64,000 nucleotides of DNA from Acidocella sp. KAb 2-4 (GCF_020567705.1 NZ_JAJDJU010000004.1:62001-126000), one strand, 5' to 3'. Positions 21,063 through 31,722 are shown, numbered from the stretch's first letter. Numbers and translations: made by a program. The notes: generated from the sequence alone by a model not told the origin.

Positions 21063-23315
21063 ATGACTGAACCGCTTCGTCTCGTCGCGCTCGAAACTAG
21101 CCCGCCGGCCTTCCCCACCGAGGCCGCCGCCCGCATGGCCCGGGAGATTTTCGGCATCGACGGCACGGCGCATCCGCTTTACGGCGAGCGCGACCAGAAT
21201 TTCCGCATCAAAACCGCCAGCGGCCCCGGTATCATCCTGAAGATTCTCGGCCCCACCGAGGACCCGCAGACCGTGGCGTTCCAGACCGAGGCGCTGGGCC
21301 ATATCGCCATGATGGACCCCGCCCTGCCCGTGCCCCGCGTGCGCCGCACCGTGGCGGGCGAGGCCTATACGAGCATCCCGGATGAGCGCGGCATCCCGCA
21401 TATCGTGCGCGCGCTCGATTTCCAGCCCGGCCGGGTGATGGACAGCGTCGATCCCTCCCCCGCGCTGCTGCGCCATGCCGGCGGCACGCTGGCCCGGCTC
21501 AACCTCGCGCTCAGCAATTTCTTCCACCCGGCGGCGGGGCAGCGGATCGTGTGGGATTTGCGCCGGGCCGTCGATCTGCGCCCCTCGACCGGACTGATCG
21601 AGGACGCCGAGACCCGCAAGCTGGTGGAAACCGTGCTTGACCGCTTCATCGCCTTTCTGCCGCAGATGTCGCGTCTGCGCCACCAGATGGCGCATAACGA
21701 CCTGCACCCCGGCAATATGCTGGTGGACGAGGGCGCTACCGAAGTCACCGGCCTGCTGGATTTTGGCGACATGATCCACGCGCCGCTGGTGTTCGACGTG
21801 GCAGTGACCGCGGCCGAGACGGTGGGCGAGATGGCCCCGATCGATTACGGCACCGCGATCGTCGCCGGGTATGACGCGGTGATGCCGCTGCAGGATGCCG
21901 AATTCCCGGCACTGTTCGAGGCGATCATCGCCCGCCATGCGCTCATCACCACCATCCAGGCTTGGCGGCGGCATCACGACCCCGCGGGGGCCGAAAAGCT
22001 GGGCGCGCTCTCCGCCCTCGGCGCCCCGGCCATCGAAGCTTACCTCAGCGCCGGGCGCGAGGCCGTGGTCGCCAAATTCCGCGCCGCCGCCGCGGCCAAG
22101 CCGGGGGCTGGCAACCTGCTGGAGCGGCGCTTCCACGCGCTCGGGCGCGGTCTGGAGCTCTCGTATGACGAGCCGGTGCATCTGGTGCGCGGCGAGGGTG
22201 TGTTCCTCTACGCGCCCGATGGCACGCGCTTCCTCGACGCTTATAACAACGTGCCCTCGGTCGGCCATGGCAACCGCAAAGTGGCCGCCGCCATCGCCCG
22301 GCAGATGGAGACGCTGTGCGCCAACACCCGCTATCTGCACGAGAGCGTGGTGGAATATGCCGAGCGCCTGACCGCCACCCTGCCCGCCGGGCTGGATACC
22401 TGCCTGTATGTGAATTCCGGCTCCGAGGCGAATGACGCCGCCTACCGGATCGCCAAAATCGTCACCGGCCAGACCGGCGCGATCGTGGTGGAAAACGCCT
22501 ATCACGGCGTCACCGACATCGCCGCGGCGCTCTCGCCCTATCATGGGCCGTTCGTGCAGCCGCTGGCCCCCTTCGTGCAAACCCTGCCCTCACCCGATAG
22601 CGGCGCCGACCCGGCGGTGGCGGCGCGGCAGGCGATCGCGGCGCTGCGCGAGAGCGGGCATGGCGTGGCCATGCTGCTGATCGATTCCGCCTTTGTCTCC
22701 AACGGCATCGTCGATGTGCCGCCCGGCTGGTTCGCCGCCGTGGCGGAGGAGGTGCGCAAGGCCGGCGGGCTGGTGGTGGGCGATGAGGTACAGTCCGGCT
22801 TCGGGCGCATGGGCGATGAATTCTGGGGCTTCGCCCTGCACAGCGTGGTGCCGGACCTCGTCACCCTGGGCAAGCCGATGGCCAATGGCCACCCGACCGG
22901 CATGGTCGTGGCGCCGCGCGCGCTGCTGAAAGCCTTCACCGACAAGATCGATTTTTTCTCGACCTTCGGCGGCAATCCGGTCTCGGCGGCGGCCTCGCTC
23001 GCCACGCTGGAGGAGTTGCAAAGCCGCGGCTTGCAGGAGAATGCCCACGCCACCGGCGAGATGCTGCGCCAGGGCATCCGCGCCCTCAACCACCCGGCCA
23101 TCGCCGAGGTGCGCGGGCGGGGGCTGATGATCGGCGTGCAAATGGACGGCAGCGCGGCGCTGACCAAGGGGGTGGCCAACGCCATGCGCCGCAACCGCGT
23201 GCTCATCGGCACCGAGGGGCCACAGGGCAATGTGCTGAAGATCCGCCCGCCCTTGCCCTTCGGGCCGGCGCATGTGGAGATCTTCCTCGACGCGCTGCGC
23301 GCCAGCCTGCCTTAA
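21063..23315 (+). CDS. Fused APH-type kinase and class III aminotransferase (putative kinase/phospho-lyase)
   Basis: The 750-residue product fuses two enzymes. Residues 1-~335 form an aminoglycoside/choline-kinase-fold domain: ATP-binding lysine in GIILK (Lys60), catalytic loop HNDLHPGN (211-218) and DFG (233-235). Residues ~350-750 form a class III PLP enzyme: NSGSEAND (451-458), [10 protein letters not shown] (573-582) and PLP lysine in [10 protein letters not shown] (Lys604). In mammals the separate homologues are hydroxylysine kinase and the phospho-lyases for phosphohydroxylysine or phosphoethanolamine. The fusion suggests that an amino alcohol is phosphorylated and then split to aldehyde, ammonia and phosphate. 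The substrate is not known. Its stop overlaps the convergent nadC stop. Confidence 0.85.
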   Translation: MTEPLRLVALETSPPAFPTEAAARMAREIFGIDGTAHPLYGERDQNFRIKTASGPGIILKILGPTEDPQTVAFQTEALGHIAMMDPALPVPRVRRTVAGEAYTSIPDERGIPHIVRALDFQPGRVMDSVDPSPALLRHAGGTLARLNLALSNFFHPAAGQRIVWDLRRAVDLRPSTGLIEDAETRKLVETVLDRFIAFLPQMSRLRHQMAHNDLHPGNMLVDEGATEVTGLLDFGDMIHAPLVFDVAVTAAETVGEMAPIDYGTAIVAGYDAVMPLQDAEFPALFEAIIARHALITTIQAWRRHHDPAGAEKLGALSALGAPAIEAYLSAGREAVVAKFRAAAAAKPGAGNLLERRFHALGRGLELSYDEPVHLVRGEGVFLYAPDGTRFLDAYNNVPSVGHGNRKVAAAIARQMETLCANTRYLHESVVEYAERLTATLPAGLDTCLYVNSGSEANDAAYRIAKIVTGQTGAIVVENAYHGVTDIAAALSPYHGPFVQPLAPFVQTLPSPDSGADPAVAARQAIAALRESGHGVAMLLIDSAFVSNGIVDVPPGWFAAVAEEVRKAGGLVVGDEVQSGFGRMGDEFWGFALHSVVPDLVTLGKPMANGHPTGMVVAPRALLKAFTDKIDFFSTFGGNPVSAAASLATLEELQSRGLQENAHATGEMLRQGIRALNHPAIAEVRGRGLMIGVQMDGSAALTKGVANAMRRNRVLIGTEGPQGNVLKIRPPLPFGPAHVEIFLDALRASLP

Positions 23316-24163
23316 TCGAGGAAATCCAGCCCGATATCGAGCACCCGCGCCGAGTGGGTGAGCCATCCGGCGGAGAGCAGGTCCACCCTGCTCTCCGCGA
23401 TGGCGGGGGCGGTCTCGGCGTTAATCCGCCCGGAGGCCTCGGCGATGGCTCGCCCGCCAATGCGGCGCACCGCCTCGCGCAGCGTCTCGGGCGTCATGTT
23501 GTCGAGCAAAATCGCATCCGGCCCGTGCGCCAGCGCCTCGTCGAGCTGGGCCAGTGTGTCCACCTCGATCTCGATCTTCACCAGATGCCCGGCGGCGGCG
23601 CGCGCACGCGCCATCGCCACCCCCACCCCGCCGGCGATGGCGATGTGGTTGTCCTTGATCAGAATGGCGTCATCGAGCCCGAAGCGGTGATTCGCCCCGC
23701 CTCCGGCGCGCACCGCGTATTTCTCGGCGAAGCGCAGCCCCGGCGTGGTCTTGCGGGTGCAAGTGATTTTCGCCCCGGTATGGGCGATGGCATCGGCAAT
23801 GCCGCGCGTGGCCGAGGCGATGCCGGAGAGATGCCCTAGAAAGTTCAGCGCCACGCGCTCGCCGGTGAGGATGCCGCGCGCCGGGCCGTCGATATCGGCG
23901 ATGATGTCGCCCGGCTGTAGCCGCGCGCCATCCTCCAGCCGCGGGGCGAAGCGGATCTGCGGATCCACCAGCCGGAAGGTGAGCCGGGCGAAATCCAGCC
24001 CCGCCACCACGCCGGGCTCGCGCGCCACCAGCGCCACGCGGGCCTGGGTGGCGGGCGGGATCACGGCGTCTGAGGTGATATCCCCGGCGCGGCCCAAATC
24101 TTCGAGCAGGGCGGCGCGCACGGCGGGTTCGATCATGATGTCGGGAAGCGAAAGCAGGGACAT
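23312..24163 (-). CDS. nadC: Nicotinate-nucleotide pyrophosphorylase (carboxylating)
   Basis: The 283-residue enzyme converts quinolinate and PRPP to nicotinate mononucleotide. It shows [15 protein letters not shown] at the N-terminus, [56 protein letters not shown] and [15 protein letters not shown], all typical of QPRTase. It is last in the nadABC operon and overlaps nadB by one base. Its stop codon overlaps by 3 bases the stop of the convergent kinase-aminotransferase gene. Confidence 0.97.
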   Translation of the reverse strand: MSLLSLPDIMIEPAVRAALLEDLGRAGDITSDAVIPPATQARVALVAREPGVVAGLDFARLTFRLVDPQIRFAPRLEDGARLQPGDIIADIDGPARGILTGERVALNFLGHLSGIASATRGIADAIAHTGAKITCTRKTTPGLRFAEKYAVRAGGGANHRFGLDDAILIKDNHIAIAGGVGVAMARARAAAGHLVKIEIEVDTLAQLDEALAHGPDAILLDNMTPETLREAVRRIGGRAIAEASGRINAETAPAIAESRVDLLSAGWLTHSARVLDIGLDFLD

Positions 24164-25608
24164 TACGCGGCCTTATGAAGAGAGTTCCGGAGCGGGGCGG
24201 AATCGGCACGGGCATGCGCGCCGACGGAGGTTTCGCGCGCCAGCGCCGCCTGGGCAATGCGCAACGCCAGCGCGGCGGCCGGGTTGGCGGGGGCCAGGGC
24301 GGCGAAGGCCTCGGCGGCATCGCGCAGCCCGGCGGCATCGCGCAGCACGCCCAAATGCACCGACATCAGCGCGCGCAGCGGCGCGGCATCCGGCGCCGGG
24401 GCTGGCGCCCGCGCGGGCAGGGCGCGGGCAGGCTTGGCCACCTGCCCCGCCATGGCGCGGCCCGCCGCCTCACCGCAGATCGCGGCTTCGAGCAGCGAGT
24501 TGCTGGCTAGGCGGTTGGCGCCGTGCAACCCGGTGCGGGCCACCTCGCCCGCCGCGAACAGCCCCGCGACGTTGCTGCGCCCCTCGGCATCCACCGCCAC
24601 GCCGCCCATGTGGTAATGCGCCGCCGGGCGCACCGGGATGGGCTGGGTGGCGGGGTCGATGCCGGCCTCGGCGCAGATGGCGGCGATGCGGGGGAAGCGC
24701 GTGGCGAAGCGCGGGCCCAGGTTGCGGGCGTCGAGACAGACATGATGCCCGGCCTGGGCATGGGCGAACACAGCGCGGGCCACCACATCGCGCGGGGCGA
24801 GATCGGCGCCCTGCATGAAATAGGCCCCGGTTTCGTCGATCAAACGCGCGCCCTCGCCGCGCACCGCCTCGGAGATCAGCGGCAGCGCGCCGCCGCCCGG
24901 CGCGTCCAGCGCCGTGGGGTGAAACTGGATGAATTCGAGGTCGCGCAGCACCGCCCCGGCCTGCATGGCCAGCATCAGCCCCTGGCCGATGGCGCCTTGC
25001 GGGTTGGTGGAGTAGCGGAACAGCCCGCCAATACCGCCCGTGGCCAGCAGCACGCGGTCGGCCGCCAGGGTGAAGGCCTCACCGCCGCGCATGGCCAGTA
25101 CGCCGCACACCCCGGCATCATCGGTGAAAATCTGGCGGGCGGTGGCGTCCAGCACGGTGACGCTGGGGGTGGCGCGCACGCGCTCGATCAGCGCGCGCAG
25201 GATTTCCGCGCCCGTGGCGTCGCCATTGGCGTGCAGGATGCGCGGGCGGGCATGCGCGGCCTCCAGCCCCAGCGCCAGCGCGCCAGAGGCCTTGCGGTCG
25301 AAGCGCACGCCCAGGCGCAGCAGTGTCTCCACCATCGCCGGGCCAGCGCCGATGATGCGCTCCACCGCCGCGCGGTCGCACAAGCCAGCCCCGGCGGCCA
25401 GGGTGTCGGCCACATGCAGGGCGGTGCTATCCTCCTCGCCAATCGCGGCCGCCATGCCGCCCTGGGCCCAGGCGCTGGCCGCCTGCGCGCCCAGGGGGCC
25501 GGCATTGAGCAGCGTGACCGGGTGCGGCGCCGCGGCCAGGGCAGCCATCAGCCCCGCCACGCCGCCGCCGATGATGACGATCGTTTGACGCCCAGAATCC
25601 GCGCTCAT
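24163..25608 (-). CDS. nadB: L-aspartate oxidase
   Basis: The 481-residue FAD enzyme oxidises aspartate to iminoaspartate for quinolinate synthesis. It has the dinucleotide-binding [15 protein letters not shown] (residues ~12-26), [39 protein letters not shown] and the fumarate-reductase-like [45 protein letters not shown]. It overlaps nadA by 4 bases (ATGA) and nadC by 1, so the three enzymes are translationally coupled. It is somewhat shorter than E. coli NadB. Confidence 0.96.
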   Translation of the reverse strand: MSADSGRQTIVIIGGGVAGLMAALAAAPHPVTLLNAGPLGAQAASAWAQGGMAAAIGEEDSTALHVADTLAAGAGLCDRAAVERIIGAGPAMVETLLRLGVRFDRKASGALALGLEAAHARPRILHANGDATGAEILRALIERVRATPSVTVLDATARQIFTDDAGVCGVLAMRGGEAFTLAADRVLLATGGIGGLFRYSTNPQGAIGQGLMLAMQAGAVLRDLEFIQFHPTALDAPGGGALPLISEAVRGEGARLIDETGAYFMQGADLAPRDVVARAVFAHAQAGHHVCLDARNLGPRFATRFPRIAAICAEAGIDPATQPIPVRPAAHYHMGGVAVDAEGRSNVAGLFAAGEVARTGLHGANRLASNSLLEAAICGEAAGRAMAGQVAKPARALPARAPAPAPDAAPLRALMSVHLGVLRDAAGLRDAAEAFAALAPANPAAALALRIAQAALARETSVGAHARADSAPLRNSLHKAA

Positions 25609-26564
25609 TTAACGGCGAGCATCCGCTCGACCGCGCGCCGCGCCGGGGCGAAATACTCGGCCGGGATCGTCACCTCGGTCTGCATCTCCTCAAGCGCCTT
25701 GCGGATGTTCTTCAGGGTGATCCGCTTCATGTGCGGGCAAAGATTGCACGGGCGCACGAACGCGGTGCCCGGATTGGCCTGGGCGATATTGTCGCTCATC
25801 GAGCATTCGGTGATCAGGGCCACGCGGGCGGGCTTCTGGTCGCGCACGTAATTCGCCATCACCGCGGTAGAGCCGGAGAAATCCGCCACCGCCACCACCT
25901 CGGGCGGGCATTCGGGATGCGCCAGGATGACGACGCCCGGATGCGTGACGCGCAGTTGCTCGATCTCCTGCGGGGTGAAGCGCTCATGCACCTCGCAATG
26001 CCCCTTCCAGGCGATGATCTTCACCGCCGTCTCCTTGGCCACGTTCTGGGCCAGGAATTCGTCGGGGAGCATGATCACCTCCGGCACGCCGAGCGATTCC
26101 ACCACTTTTTTGGCGTTGCCCGAGGTGCAGCAGATATCACTCGCCGCCTTCACCGCGGCCGAGGTGTTGACATAAGCCACCACCGGGCGGCCGGGATATT
26201 TGGCGCGCAACAGGGCCACGTCCTCGGCGGTGATCGATTCCGCCAGCGAGCAGCCCGCCTGCGCGTCGGGGATCAGCACGGTCTTGGCCGGGTTCATCAG
26301 CTTGGCCGTCTCGGCCATGAAATGCACGCCAGCCAGCACGATCACGTCGGCATCGGCGGTCTCGGCCTCGCGCGCCAGGGCCAGGCTGTCGCCCACGATA
26401 TCGGCCACGCCATGGAAGATCTCGGGGGTCTGGTAGTTATGCGCCAGGATCACGGCGCGGCGCTGGCGCTTCAGTTCCAGGATGGCCGCGGCATCCTCCG
26501 CCATGGTGGCCCATTCGATGGGCGGGATCACCCGGGAAACGCGGTCGTAAAGATCTAACGGCAT
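25605..26564 (-). CDS. nadA: Quinolinate synthase
   Basis: The 319-residue enzyme condenses iminoaspartate with dihydroxyacetone phosphate. Signature segments are [31 protein letters not shown] and [17 protein letters not shown], with [4Fe-4S]-ligand regions [18 protein letters not shown] and [10 protein letters not shown] chose ATG 26564, 8 bases after GGAGAG; the in-frame start at 26621 would put coding sequence across the two regulatory palindromes. First enzyme gene of the nadABC operon, likely controlled by the adjacent NadQ-type regulator. Confidence 0.96.
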   Translation of the reverse strand: MPLDLYDRVSRVIPPIEWATMAEDAAAILELKRQRRAVILAHNYQTPEIFHGVADIVGDSLALAREAETADADVIVLAGVHFMAETAKLMNPAKTVLIPDAQAGCSLAESITAEDVALLRAKYPGRPVVAYVNTSAAVKAASDICCTSGNAKKVVESLGVPEVIMLPDEFLAQNVAKETAVKIIAWKGHCEVHERFTPQEIEQLRVTHPGVVILAHPECPPEVVAVADFSGSTAVMANYVRDQKPARVALITECSMSDNIAQANPGTAFVRPCNLCPHMKRITLKNIRKALEEMQTEVTIPAEYFAPARRAVERMLAVK

Positions 26565-26576
26565 CTCGCTCTCCTT

Positions 26577-26595
26577 TATACTCAGTATGAGTATA
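26577..26595. promoter_or_regulatory. Proximal palindromic operator upstream of nadA (putative NadQ site)
   Basis: TATACTCAGTATGAGTATA is a perfect 8-base inverted repeat with a 3-base centre, ending 13 bases before the nadA start codon, next to the ribosome-binding site. A near-identical copy lies 36 bases upstream centre to centre. Confidence 0.75.
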
Positions 26596-26612
26596 ATTAT
26601 CTCGGATGCGGT

Positions 26613-26631
26613 TATACTCACTCTGAGAATA
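26613..26631. promoter_or_regulatory. Distal palindromic operator upstream of nadA (putative NadQ site)
   Basis: TATACTCACTCTGAGAATA is a second copy of the same palindrome with one mismatch in the right arm. It lies in the 79-base gap between the regulator gene and nadA. Two sites of the same design suggest cooperative binding. Confidence 0.72.
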
Positions 26632-26643
26632 ACATGGCAAGAC

Positions 26644-27531
26644 TTATTTCACGAGCGGCAGCTTGGTGCCCGAGACTCCACGCTCCTCCAGCACGGCGGC
26701 GCGGAAGCGCAGCAGCTTGGCCGGGCGCCCGGCGAGACCCGAGGTGCTCTTGCCGGTTTCCTCCACCAGTTCCTGCTGCTCGATGAAGCGGCGGAAATTG
26801 GGCTTGTGCAGGGTCTGCCCGGCCAGGGCCTCCATGGTCTGCTGCAACTCCAGCATGGTGAATTCATGCGCCAGCAGCTCGAACACCACGGGGCGGTATT
26901 TGATCTTGGCCCGCAGCCGGGCGATGGCGGTGGCCAGGATGCGGCGGTGGTCGTGCGTCATCTCCTTGCCGGGCACGGTCTCGCCCTCCCCCGCACGCAG
27001 GCGCCTTGCCTCCGGCACCAGCGCGGCCTCCCACAGCAGCTCGTAGCGTTGCAGCACCAGTTCCTCATTCCAGCCCCGCCCGCCCGTGCCGAACAGCCCG
27101 GCCACGCGCGATTGCCGGGCCGGATCATCGCCTGCCCAGCGCGCCAGACGGGGCAGGATTTCCGCCAGCACCGGCGCGGCGCGGTTGGCGCGGGCGTCCT
27201 CCCAGGGGAAATATTCGTACCAGCTATGCCACTCGGCGCCCGGATACTCGGTCACGGCCTGCCGGCTGAGGCCGAGATAGGAGATGGAAATGCTGCGCGC
27301 CGCCCCCGGAAGCTGCCCGGCGAAGGTGTAAAGCTGCTCGACATAGCCGGGCGCATGGTGCGTCTGCCGCTCCACCCAGGCGCGCAACCCCGTCTGCAGG
27401 GAGCGATGCCCCTCCTGCAACGGGCCTGAGGGCAGCGCCGTGCCAGCGTCGATGGTAAGCACGCGCGGGTCTCCATCCGTCACCGCGGCCAGCACCGCGA
27501 TCAGCTCCGCCTGAACCATTCCGCTTTCCAT
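26644..27531 (-). CDS. nadQ: NadQ-type NAD biosynthesis transcriptional regulator (Nudix-like plus winged helix)
   Basis: The 295-residue product has an N-terminal Nudix-like domain ([22 protein letters not shown] to about residue 200, without a clear catalytic Nudix box) and a C-terminal winged-helix region ([45 protein letters not shown]). This layout matches the COG4111/NadQ regulators described for alphaproteobacterial NAD synthesis. It lies directly upstream of nadA in the same direction, with two palindromes in between. An ATG at 27519 after GGAAAG is an alternative start. The likely effector is an NAD-pathway metabolite. Confidence 0.8.
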   Translation of the reverse strand: MESGMVQAELIAVLAAVTDGDPRVLTIDAGTALPSGPLQEGHRSLQTGLRAWVERQTHHAPGYVEQLYTFAGQLPGAARSISISYLGLSRQAVTEYPGAEWHSWYEYFPWEDARANRAAPVLAEILPRLARWAGDDPARQSRVAGLFGTGGRGWNEELVLQRYELLWEAALVPEARRLRAGEGETVPGKEMTHDHRRILATAIARLRAKIKYRPVVFELLAHEFTMLELQQTMEALAGQTLHKPNFRRFIEQQELVEETGKSTSGLAGRPAKLLRFRAAVLEERGVSGTKLPLVK

Positions 27532-27570
27532 ACCGCTTTGTCGCGCATTTGCCGCCGCGCGAAAAGCCGT

Positions 27571-28701
27571 TCAGTCGAGCGATTTCTGGAAGCGCAGCAC
27601 GCTCACCACCAGCATGATGGCGGAGAGCATGAACAACGCCAGGAAATCGGGCCACAGCACCGCCACCCCCACGCCCTTGAGGAACACCGCCCGCAGGATG
27701 ACGATATAATAACGCAGCGGGTTGATGAGCGTGAACCATTGCAGCGCCACGGGCATGGCGGCGATGGGAAAGGCGAAGCCGGAGAGGATGAAGAACGGAT
27801 TCACGATGAAGAAATTCAGCGCGAAAGCCTGCTGTTGCGTGCGTGATTGGGTGGAGAGCAGCAGGCCGAAGCCGATGGCGGCGAGCAGGAACAGGGTGGA
27901 GCCGAGCATCAGCACCAGCGGCCCGCCGATGAAGGGGATGTGAAACAGCAACGCCCCCAGCCCGGTGACGAGCGCGACATCGCCGAAGCCGATGAGGAAG
28001 AACGGCACCGTCTTGCCCAGGATGAACTCCACCCGGCCGATCGGGCTGACCATGATCTGCTCCAGCGTGCCCATCTCGCGCTCGCGCACCACGGCGAAGG
28101 CGGTCAGGCTGATCACTTGCATCATCGCCAGCGTGCCGATCACGCCGGGGATGAAGAACCAGCGATCGTCCAACCCCTCATTGAACCAAGGGCGCGCCTG
28201 TAGCGAGATATTCACCGCCCGCGGCGCCGCGCCGATTCCGCCGCCAACGGCCGGCGGCGCGCGTTCCTGCTCGAACACACCCACGATCTGACTGACATAG
28301 CCGAGCGCAATCAGCGCGGTGTTGGAGTTGGTGCCATCCACCGCGACCTCCAGCGGGGCGCCGGCGCCATTGGCGAACCCCTTGGCGAAGCCTGCATGGA
28401 TGATGATACCCGCCACCGCCGTGCCGGTATTGATATCGCGGTTGAACTGCGCCTGGCTTGAGGGATAATCGACGATGTCAAACCGGCCCGTGGCGACGAA
28501 ATGCGAGATCAGGGCGCGGCTGACCTGGCTGTTATCGAGGTCCAGCACCGCGGTGGAGACATGATTGACCGTGAAGGTGGCGGCATAGCCATAGATGACA
28601 AGCTGGATGACCAGCGGCGCGATCAGGCGCACCATCGCCCAGCGGTCGCGCTTGAGTTCGATGAATTCCTTCGCGAGCATGGCCAGAATGCGGTCGAACA
28701 T
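27571..28701 (-). CDS. ABC-2 type transporter permease
   Basis: The 376-residue product begins MFDRILAMLAKEFIELKRDRWAM, followed by one transmembrane helix, a large periplasmic domain (~50-175) and five or more C-terminal helices containing VVREREMGTLEQIMVSPI. This is the ABC-2 permease layout of YhhJ/YbhS-type exporters. The start is ATG 28701, two bases after the first permease gene. It is last in the HlyD-ABC-ABC-permease-permease operon and probably pairs with the other permease as a heterodimer. Confidence 0.9.
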   Translation of the reverse strand: MFDRILAMLAKEFIELKRDRWAMVRLIAPLVIQLVIYGYAATFTVNHVSTAVLDLDNSQVSRALISHFVATGRFDIVDYPSSQAQFNRDINTGTAVAGIIIHAGFAKGFANGAGAPLEVAVDGTNSNTALIALGYVSQIVGVFEQERAPPAVGGGIGAAPRAVNISLQARPWFNEGLDDRWFFIPGVIGTLAMMQVISLTAFAVVREREMGTLEQIMVSPIGRVEFILGKTVPFFLIGFGDVALVTGLGALLFHIPFIGGPLVLMLGSTLFLLAAIGFGLLLSTQSRTQQQAFALNFFIVNPFFILSGFAFPIAAMPVALQWFTLINPLRYYIVILRAVFLKGVGVAVLWPDFLALFMLSAIMLVVSVLRFQKSLD

Positions 28702-28703
28702 GG

Positions 28704-29840
28704 CTAGTCGAGGCTCTTGCGGAAGGCGCGGGCGGCGGCGCGTATGATGAGCCCGGCATAGATCACCAGCGCCGCGATCGGCACCGCCATCTCCCAGAGC
28801 GAACTGCCCTTGAGAAACACCGCGCGCAGGATGGCGACATAATAACGCGCCGGGACAATCAACGAGACGGCCTGCACCGCCCGCGGCATCTGGTCGAGCG
28901 GGAAGGTGTAGCCCGAAAGCATCGTCGTCGGCAGCATGGTGAGCATGAGCGCGATCTGGCTGGCCCCGAGCTGGCTGTGAATCCGCACCGAGAGCAGATA
29001 GCCAAGCCCCATCACCACCAGGGCGAACAACGCCGTGGTGACGATGAGCGCGAACAGGCTGCCGCGAAATGGCACCTCGAACCAGAACGCCGCGACGGCA
29101 AGGCAGAACGCGGCATCTAGCAACCCGATGGCGAAATACGGCGTCATCTTGCCGAACATCAACTCCAGCGCGGTGACCGGGGTGGAGATAAGCTGCTCCA
29201 TGGTGCCGCGCTCCCACTCGCGCGAGACGGTGAGCGAGGTGAGCTGCGAACCGACCAGCGCGAGAATGATGGCGACCACGCCAGGGACAATGAAATTGCG
29301 GCTGTCCAGCCCCTCGTTGAACCAGACGCGCGGCGAGAGATTGACCGTGCCCGCCGCCGAGGCGCTCACCGCATGCGCCGCCTGCCATCGCGCGTTCAGC
29401 GTGGCGTCGAGCTGCGCCACGATGCCCTGGGCGTAGCCGGTGGCGACATTGGCGGTGTTGGTGTCGGTGGCGTCGAACACGGTTTGCAGTTCGGCCCGCC
29501 CGGTGGTGAACAGCGTGCGCGTGAAGCCGACTGGGATGACCAGCGCGGCGGTGCAACTGCCGTGATCCATCGCCGCGCGCAACTCGCGGTCGGTGCCGAG
29601 CACCGCCACCGTCCGGAACCATTGCGCGGCGGTGAAGCTGTCCACAATCTGGCGGCTCAGGCTGCTCTGCTCCTGGTCATACACGCAGAGCGGCACGTGC
29701 TTGATGTCCAGGCTGACGCCGTAGCCGAGCAGGCCCATCTGCATCACTGGCATCAGCAGCGCGATGGCGAGGCTGCGCGGGTCGCGCCAGATCTGCAGCG
29801 TCTCCTTATAGGCGATGGCGACGAGGCGGCGTAGATTCAT
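28704..29840 (-). CDS. ABC-2 type transporter permease
   Basis: The 378-residue product has the same architecture as its neighbour: N-terminal amphipathic segment MNLRRLVAIAYKETLQIWRDPRSLAIA, one helix, a periplasmic domain with PRVWFNEGLDSRNFIVPGV, and C-terminal helices with VSREWERGTMEQLISTPVTALELMFGK. The similarity between the two permeases (both contain WFNEGLD-R-F-PGV) suggests gene duplication. It overlaps the upstream ATPase gene by 4 bases. It belongs to the YbhR/YhhJ class that exports drugs, cations or lipophilic compounds; substrate unknown. Confidence 0.9.
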   Translation of the reverse strand: MNLRRLVAIAYKETLQIWRDPRSLAIALLMPVMQMGLLGYGVSLDIKHVPLCVYDQEQSSLSRQIVDSFTAAQWFRTVAVLGTDRELRAAMDHGSCTAALVIPVGFTRTLFTTGRAELQTVFDATDTNTANVATGYAQGIVAQLDATLNARWQAAHAVSASAAGTVNLSPRVWFNEGLDSRNFIVPGVVAIILALVGSQLTSLTVSREWERGTMEQLISTPVTALELMFGKMTPYFAIGLLDAAFCLAVAAFWFEVPFRGSLFALIVTTALFALVVMGLGYLLSVRIHSQLGASQIALMLTMLPTTMLSGYTFPLDQMPRAVQAVSLIVPARYYVAILRAVFLKGSSLWEMAVPIAALVIYAGLIIRAAARAFRKSLD

Positions 29841-30784
29841 GCCGCCTCCGGCGCGCGGTGGCGGGAGACGAGGCGCACGAACACATCCTCAAGGCTTGGC
29901 GTGATCGGCATGGGCGGCCCGGCGGCGATGCCGCGCGCGGCCAGCAGCGGCGCCAGCGCGGCGGGGTCAGCCGCCGGGGCGAGCAGCACATGCAGCCGAT
30001 CGCCAAAGATTGCCGCCTCGACCACTCCCGGCGCCGCGCGCAGCACGGTCAGCGCCGCGCCCAGCGTCGCGCTCTCCATTTCAAACAGCGCGCCGCCGAG
30101 ATCGTGCTTGCGCAATTCGGTGGGGCTGCCCGCCGCCACCAGCCGCCCGCCATCGATCAGCACGATGCGGTTACAATACTCGGCCTCGTCCATGTAATGG
30201 GTGGAAACCAGGATGGTGACGCCATCCGCCGCCAGGCTGTTGATGAGGTCCCAGAAGCGCCGCCGCGCCTTCGGCTCCACGCCGGAAGTTGGTTCATCGA
30301 GGAACAGCACGGGCGGGCGGTGCAGGATGGCGCAGCCCAGGGCGAGACGCTGCTTCCAGCCCCCGGCCAGGGTGCGGACCAGCGCGGTCTCGCGCCCCTC
30401 CAGCCCGGCCATGGTCACGGCGAAGCGCATCCGCGCCGCCAGTTCCTCGCGCGGCACGCGGTAGATGCCGCCGAAGAAGCGCAAATTCTCGGCCACGGTG
30501 AGGTCGGCATAGAGCGAAAATTTCTGCGACATATAGCCGATATGCGCGCGCACCGCCTCAGGCTGGCGGGCGACATCGAAGCCCGCCACAATGGCCTCGC
30601 CCGCCGAGGGGCGCAGTAGCCCGCAGAGCATGCGGATGGTAGTGGATTTGCCCGCGCCGTTGGGGCCGATGAAGCCCACCACCTCGCCCTTGGCGATGTC
30701 GAGATCCAACCTATCCACGGCGGTGAAATCGCCAAAGCGCTTGCTCAGGCCGCGCGCATGCACCACCGGCGCGCCGTCGCTCAT
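29837..30784 (-). CDS. ABC transporter ATP-binding protein
   Basis: The 315-residue product is an ABC-2-type ATPase: Walker A GPNGAGKST (~39-47), Q-loop region YMSQKFSLY, signature TLAGGWKQRLALG (a variant with W after GG), Walker B VLFLDEPTSGVEP and H-loop STHYMDEAEYCNRI. The C-terminal ~80 residues match the DrrA-like regulatory tail. It is one of two ATPases in the operon, with 4-base overlaps on both sides, so a heterodimeric ATPase is likely. Confidence 0.93.
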   Translation of the reverse strand: MSDGAPVVHARGLSKRFGDFTAVDRLDLDIAKGEVVGFIGPNGAGKSTTIRMLCGLLRPSAGEAIVAGFDVARQPEAVRAHIGYMSQKFSLYADLTVAENLRFFGGIYRVPREELAARMRFAVTMAGLEGRETALVRTLAGGWKQRLALGCAILHRPPVLFLDEPTSGVEPKARRRFWDLINSLAADGVTILVSTHYMDEAEYCNRIVLIDGGRLVAAGSPTELRKHDLGGALFEMESATLGAALTVLRAAPGVVEAAIFGDRLHVLLAPAADPAALAPLLAARGIAAGPPMPITPSLEDVFVRLVSRHRAPEAA

Positions 30785-31722
30785 GATGCCGCCTGCGCGC
30801 CGGTGAGGGCGACGAACACATCCTCAATCCCCGGCGCCTCCGGGGTGATGGCGGTGTAGGCGATCCCCCGCGCGCCCAGGATGGCGGCAAATTCCCCGGC
30901 GCGGGCGGTGCTGTCAGCGCGCAGATTCACATGGTCGCCCTTGAGCAGCACGCCGAGCACGCCCGGCGCCTCGGCCAGCGCGGCGCGCACCGCGCGCGGG
31001 TCGGGCGCGGACACGGCGAGCAGGACACCGGGCATTGCCTGTTTGAGCCGCGCCGGCGTGTCGCACAGGCGCACCTTGCCCGCATGCATCAGGGCGAGGC
31101 GCGAGCAGCGTTCCGCCTCGTCCATATAGGCGGTGGAAAACATGATGGTGACGCCGGATTCGCGCAGATTGTAGAGAATGGCCCAGAAATCGCGGCGTGA
31201 GACCGGGTCCACGCCGGTGGTCGGCTCGTCCAGCAGCAGCACCGAGGGTTGGTGGATGAGCGCGCAAACCAGGCCGAGTTTTTGTTTCATCCCGCCCGAG
31301 AGCTGACCAGCGAGGCGGCGGCGGAACGGCGCCATGCCCGCCGCCTCCAGCAGCTCCGCCGTCCGCGCGCGGCGCTCCGCCGGCGCCCCCCCGAACAGCT
31401 CGGCGTAAAAAAAGATGTTCTCCGCCACGGTCAGGTCCTCATACAGGCCAAAGCGCTGCGGCATATATGAGAGGCGCGGCTTCACGGCCTCCGGGTCGGC
31501 CAGAACGTCGATACCATCGAGCGTGATGCTGCCCGCATCCGGGCGCAGCACCCCGGCCAACATGCGCATCAGCGTCGTCTTGCCCGCGCCATCCGGCCCG
31601 ACCAGGCCGAAAATCTCGCCGCGGGCGATGCTGAGATCCACCCCGCTCACCGCCGCAAGCTCACCGAAATGGCGCGAGACGCCGCTGGCGGTGATCGCGA
31701 TCCGGGCGCCCGCGCTGCTCAT
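30781..31722 (-). CDS. ABC transporter ATP-binding protein
   Basis: The 313-residue product carries Walker A GPDGAGKTT, Q-loop YMPQRFGLYEDLT, signature QLSGGMKQKLGL, Walker B VLLLDEPTTGVDP and the switch region STAYMDEAERC, in which the usual switch histidine is replaced by Ala (compare STHYMDEAE in the partner). One canonical and one altered site would fit an asymmetric ATPase pair, as in RbbA/YbhF-type exporters. It overlaps the HlyD gene and the second ATPase gene by 4 bases each. Confidence 0.93.
   Translation of the reverse strand: MSSAGARIAITASGVSRHFGELAAVSGVDLSIARGEIFGLVGPDGAGKTTLMRMLAGVLRPDAGSITLDGIDVLADPEAVKPRLSYMPQRFGLYEDLTVAENIFFYAELFGGAPAERRARTAELLEAAGMAPFRRRLAGQLSGGMKQKLGLVCALIHQPSVLLLDEPTTGVDPVSRRDFWAILYNLRESGVTIMFSTAYMDEAERCSRLALMHAGKVRLCDTPARLKQAMPGVLLAVSAPDPRAVRAALAEAPGVLGVLLKGDHVNLRADSTARAGEFAAILGARGIAYTAITPEAPGIEDVFVALTGAQAAS

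Noticed and set aside
28704-29622. N-terminal extension of the second ABC permease frame to 29622
   Set aside because: The extension is out-of-frame translation of the first permease; the real start is ATG 28701.
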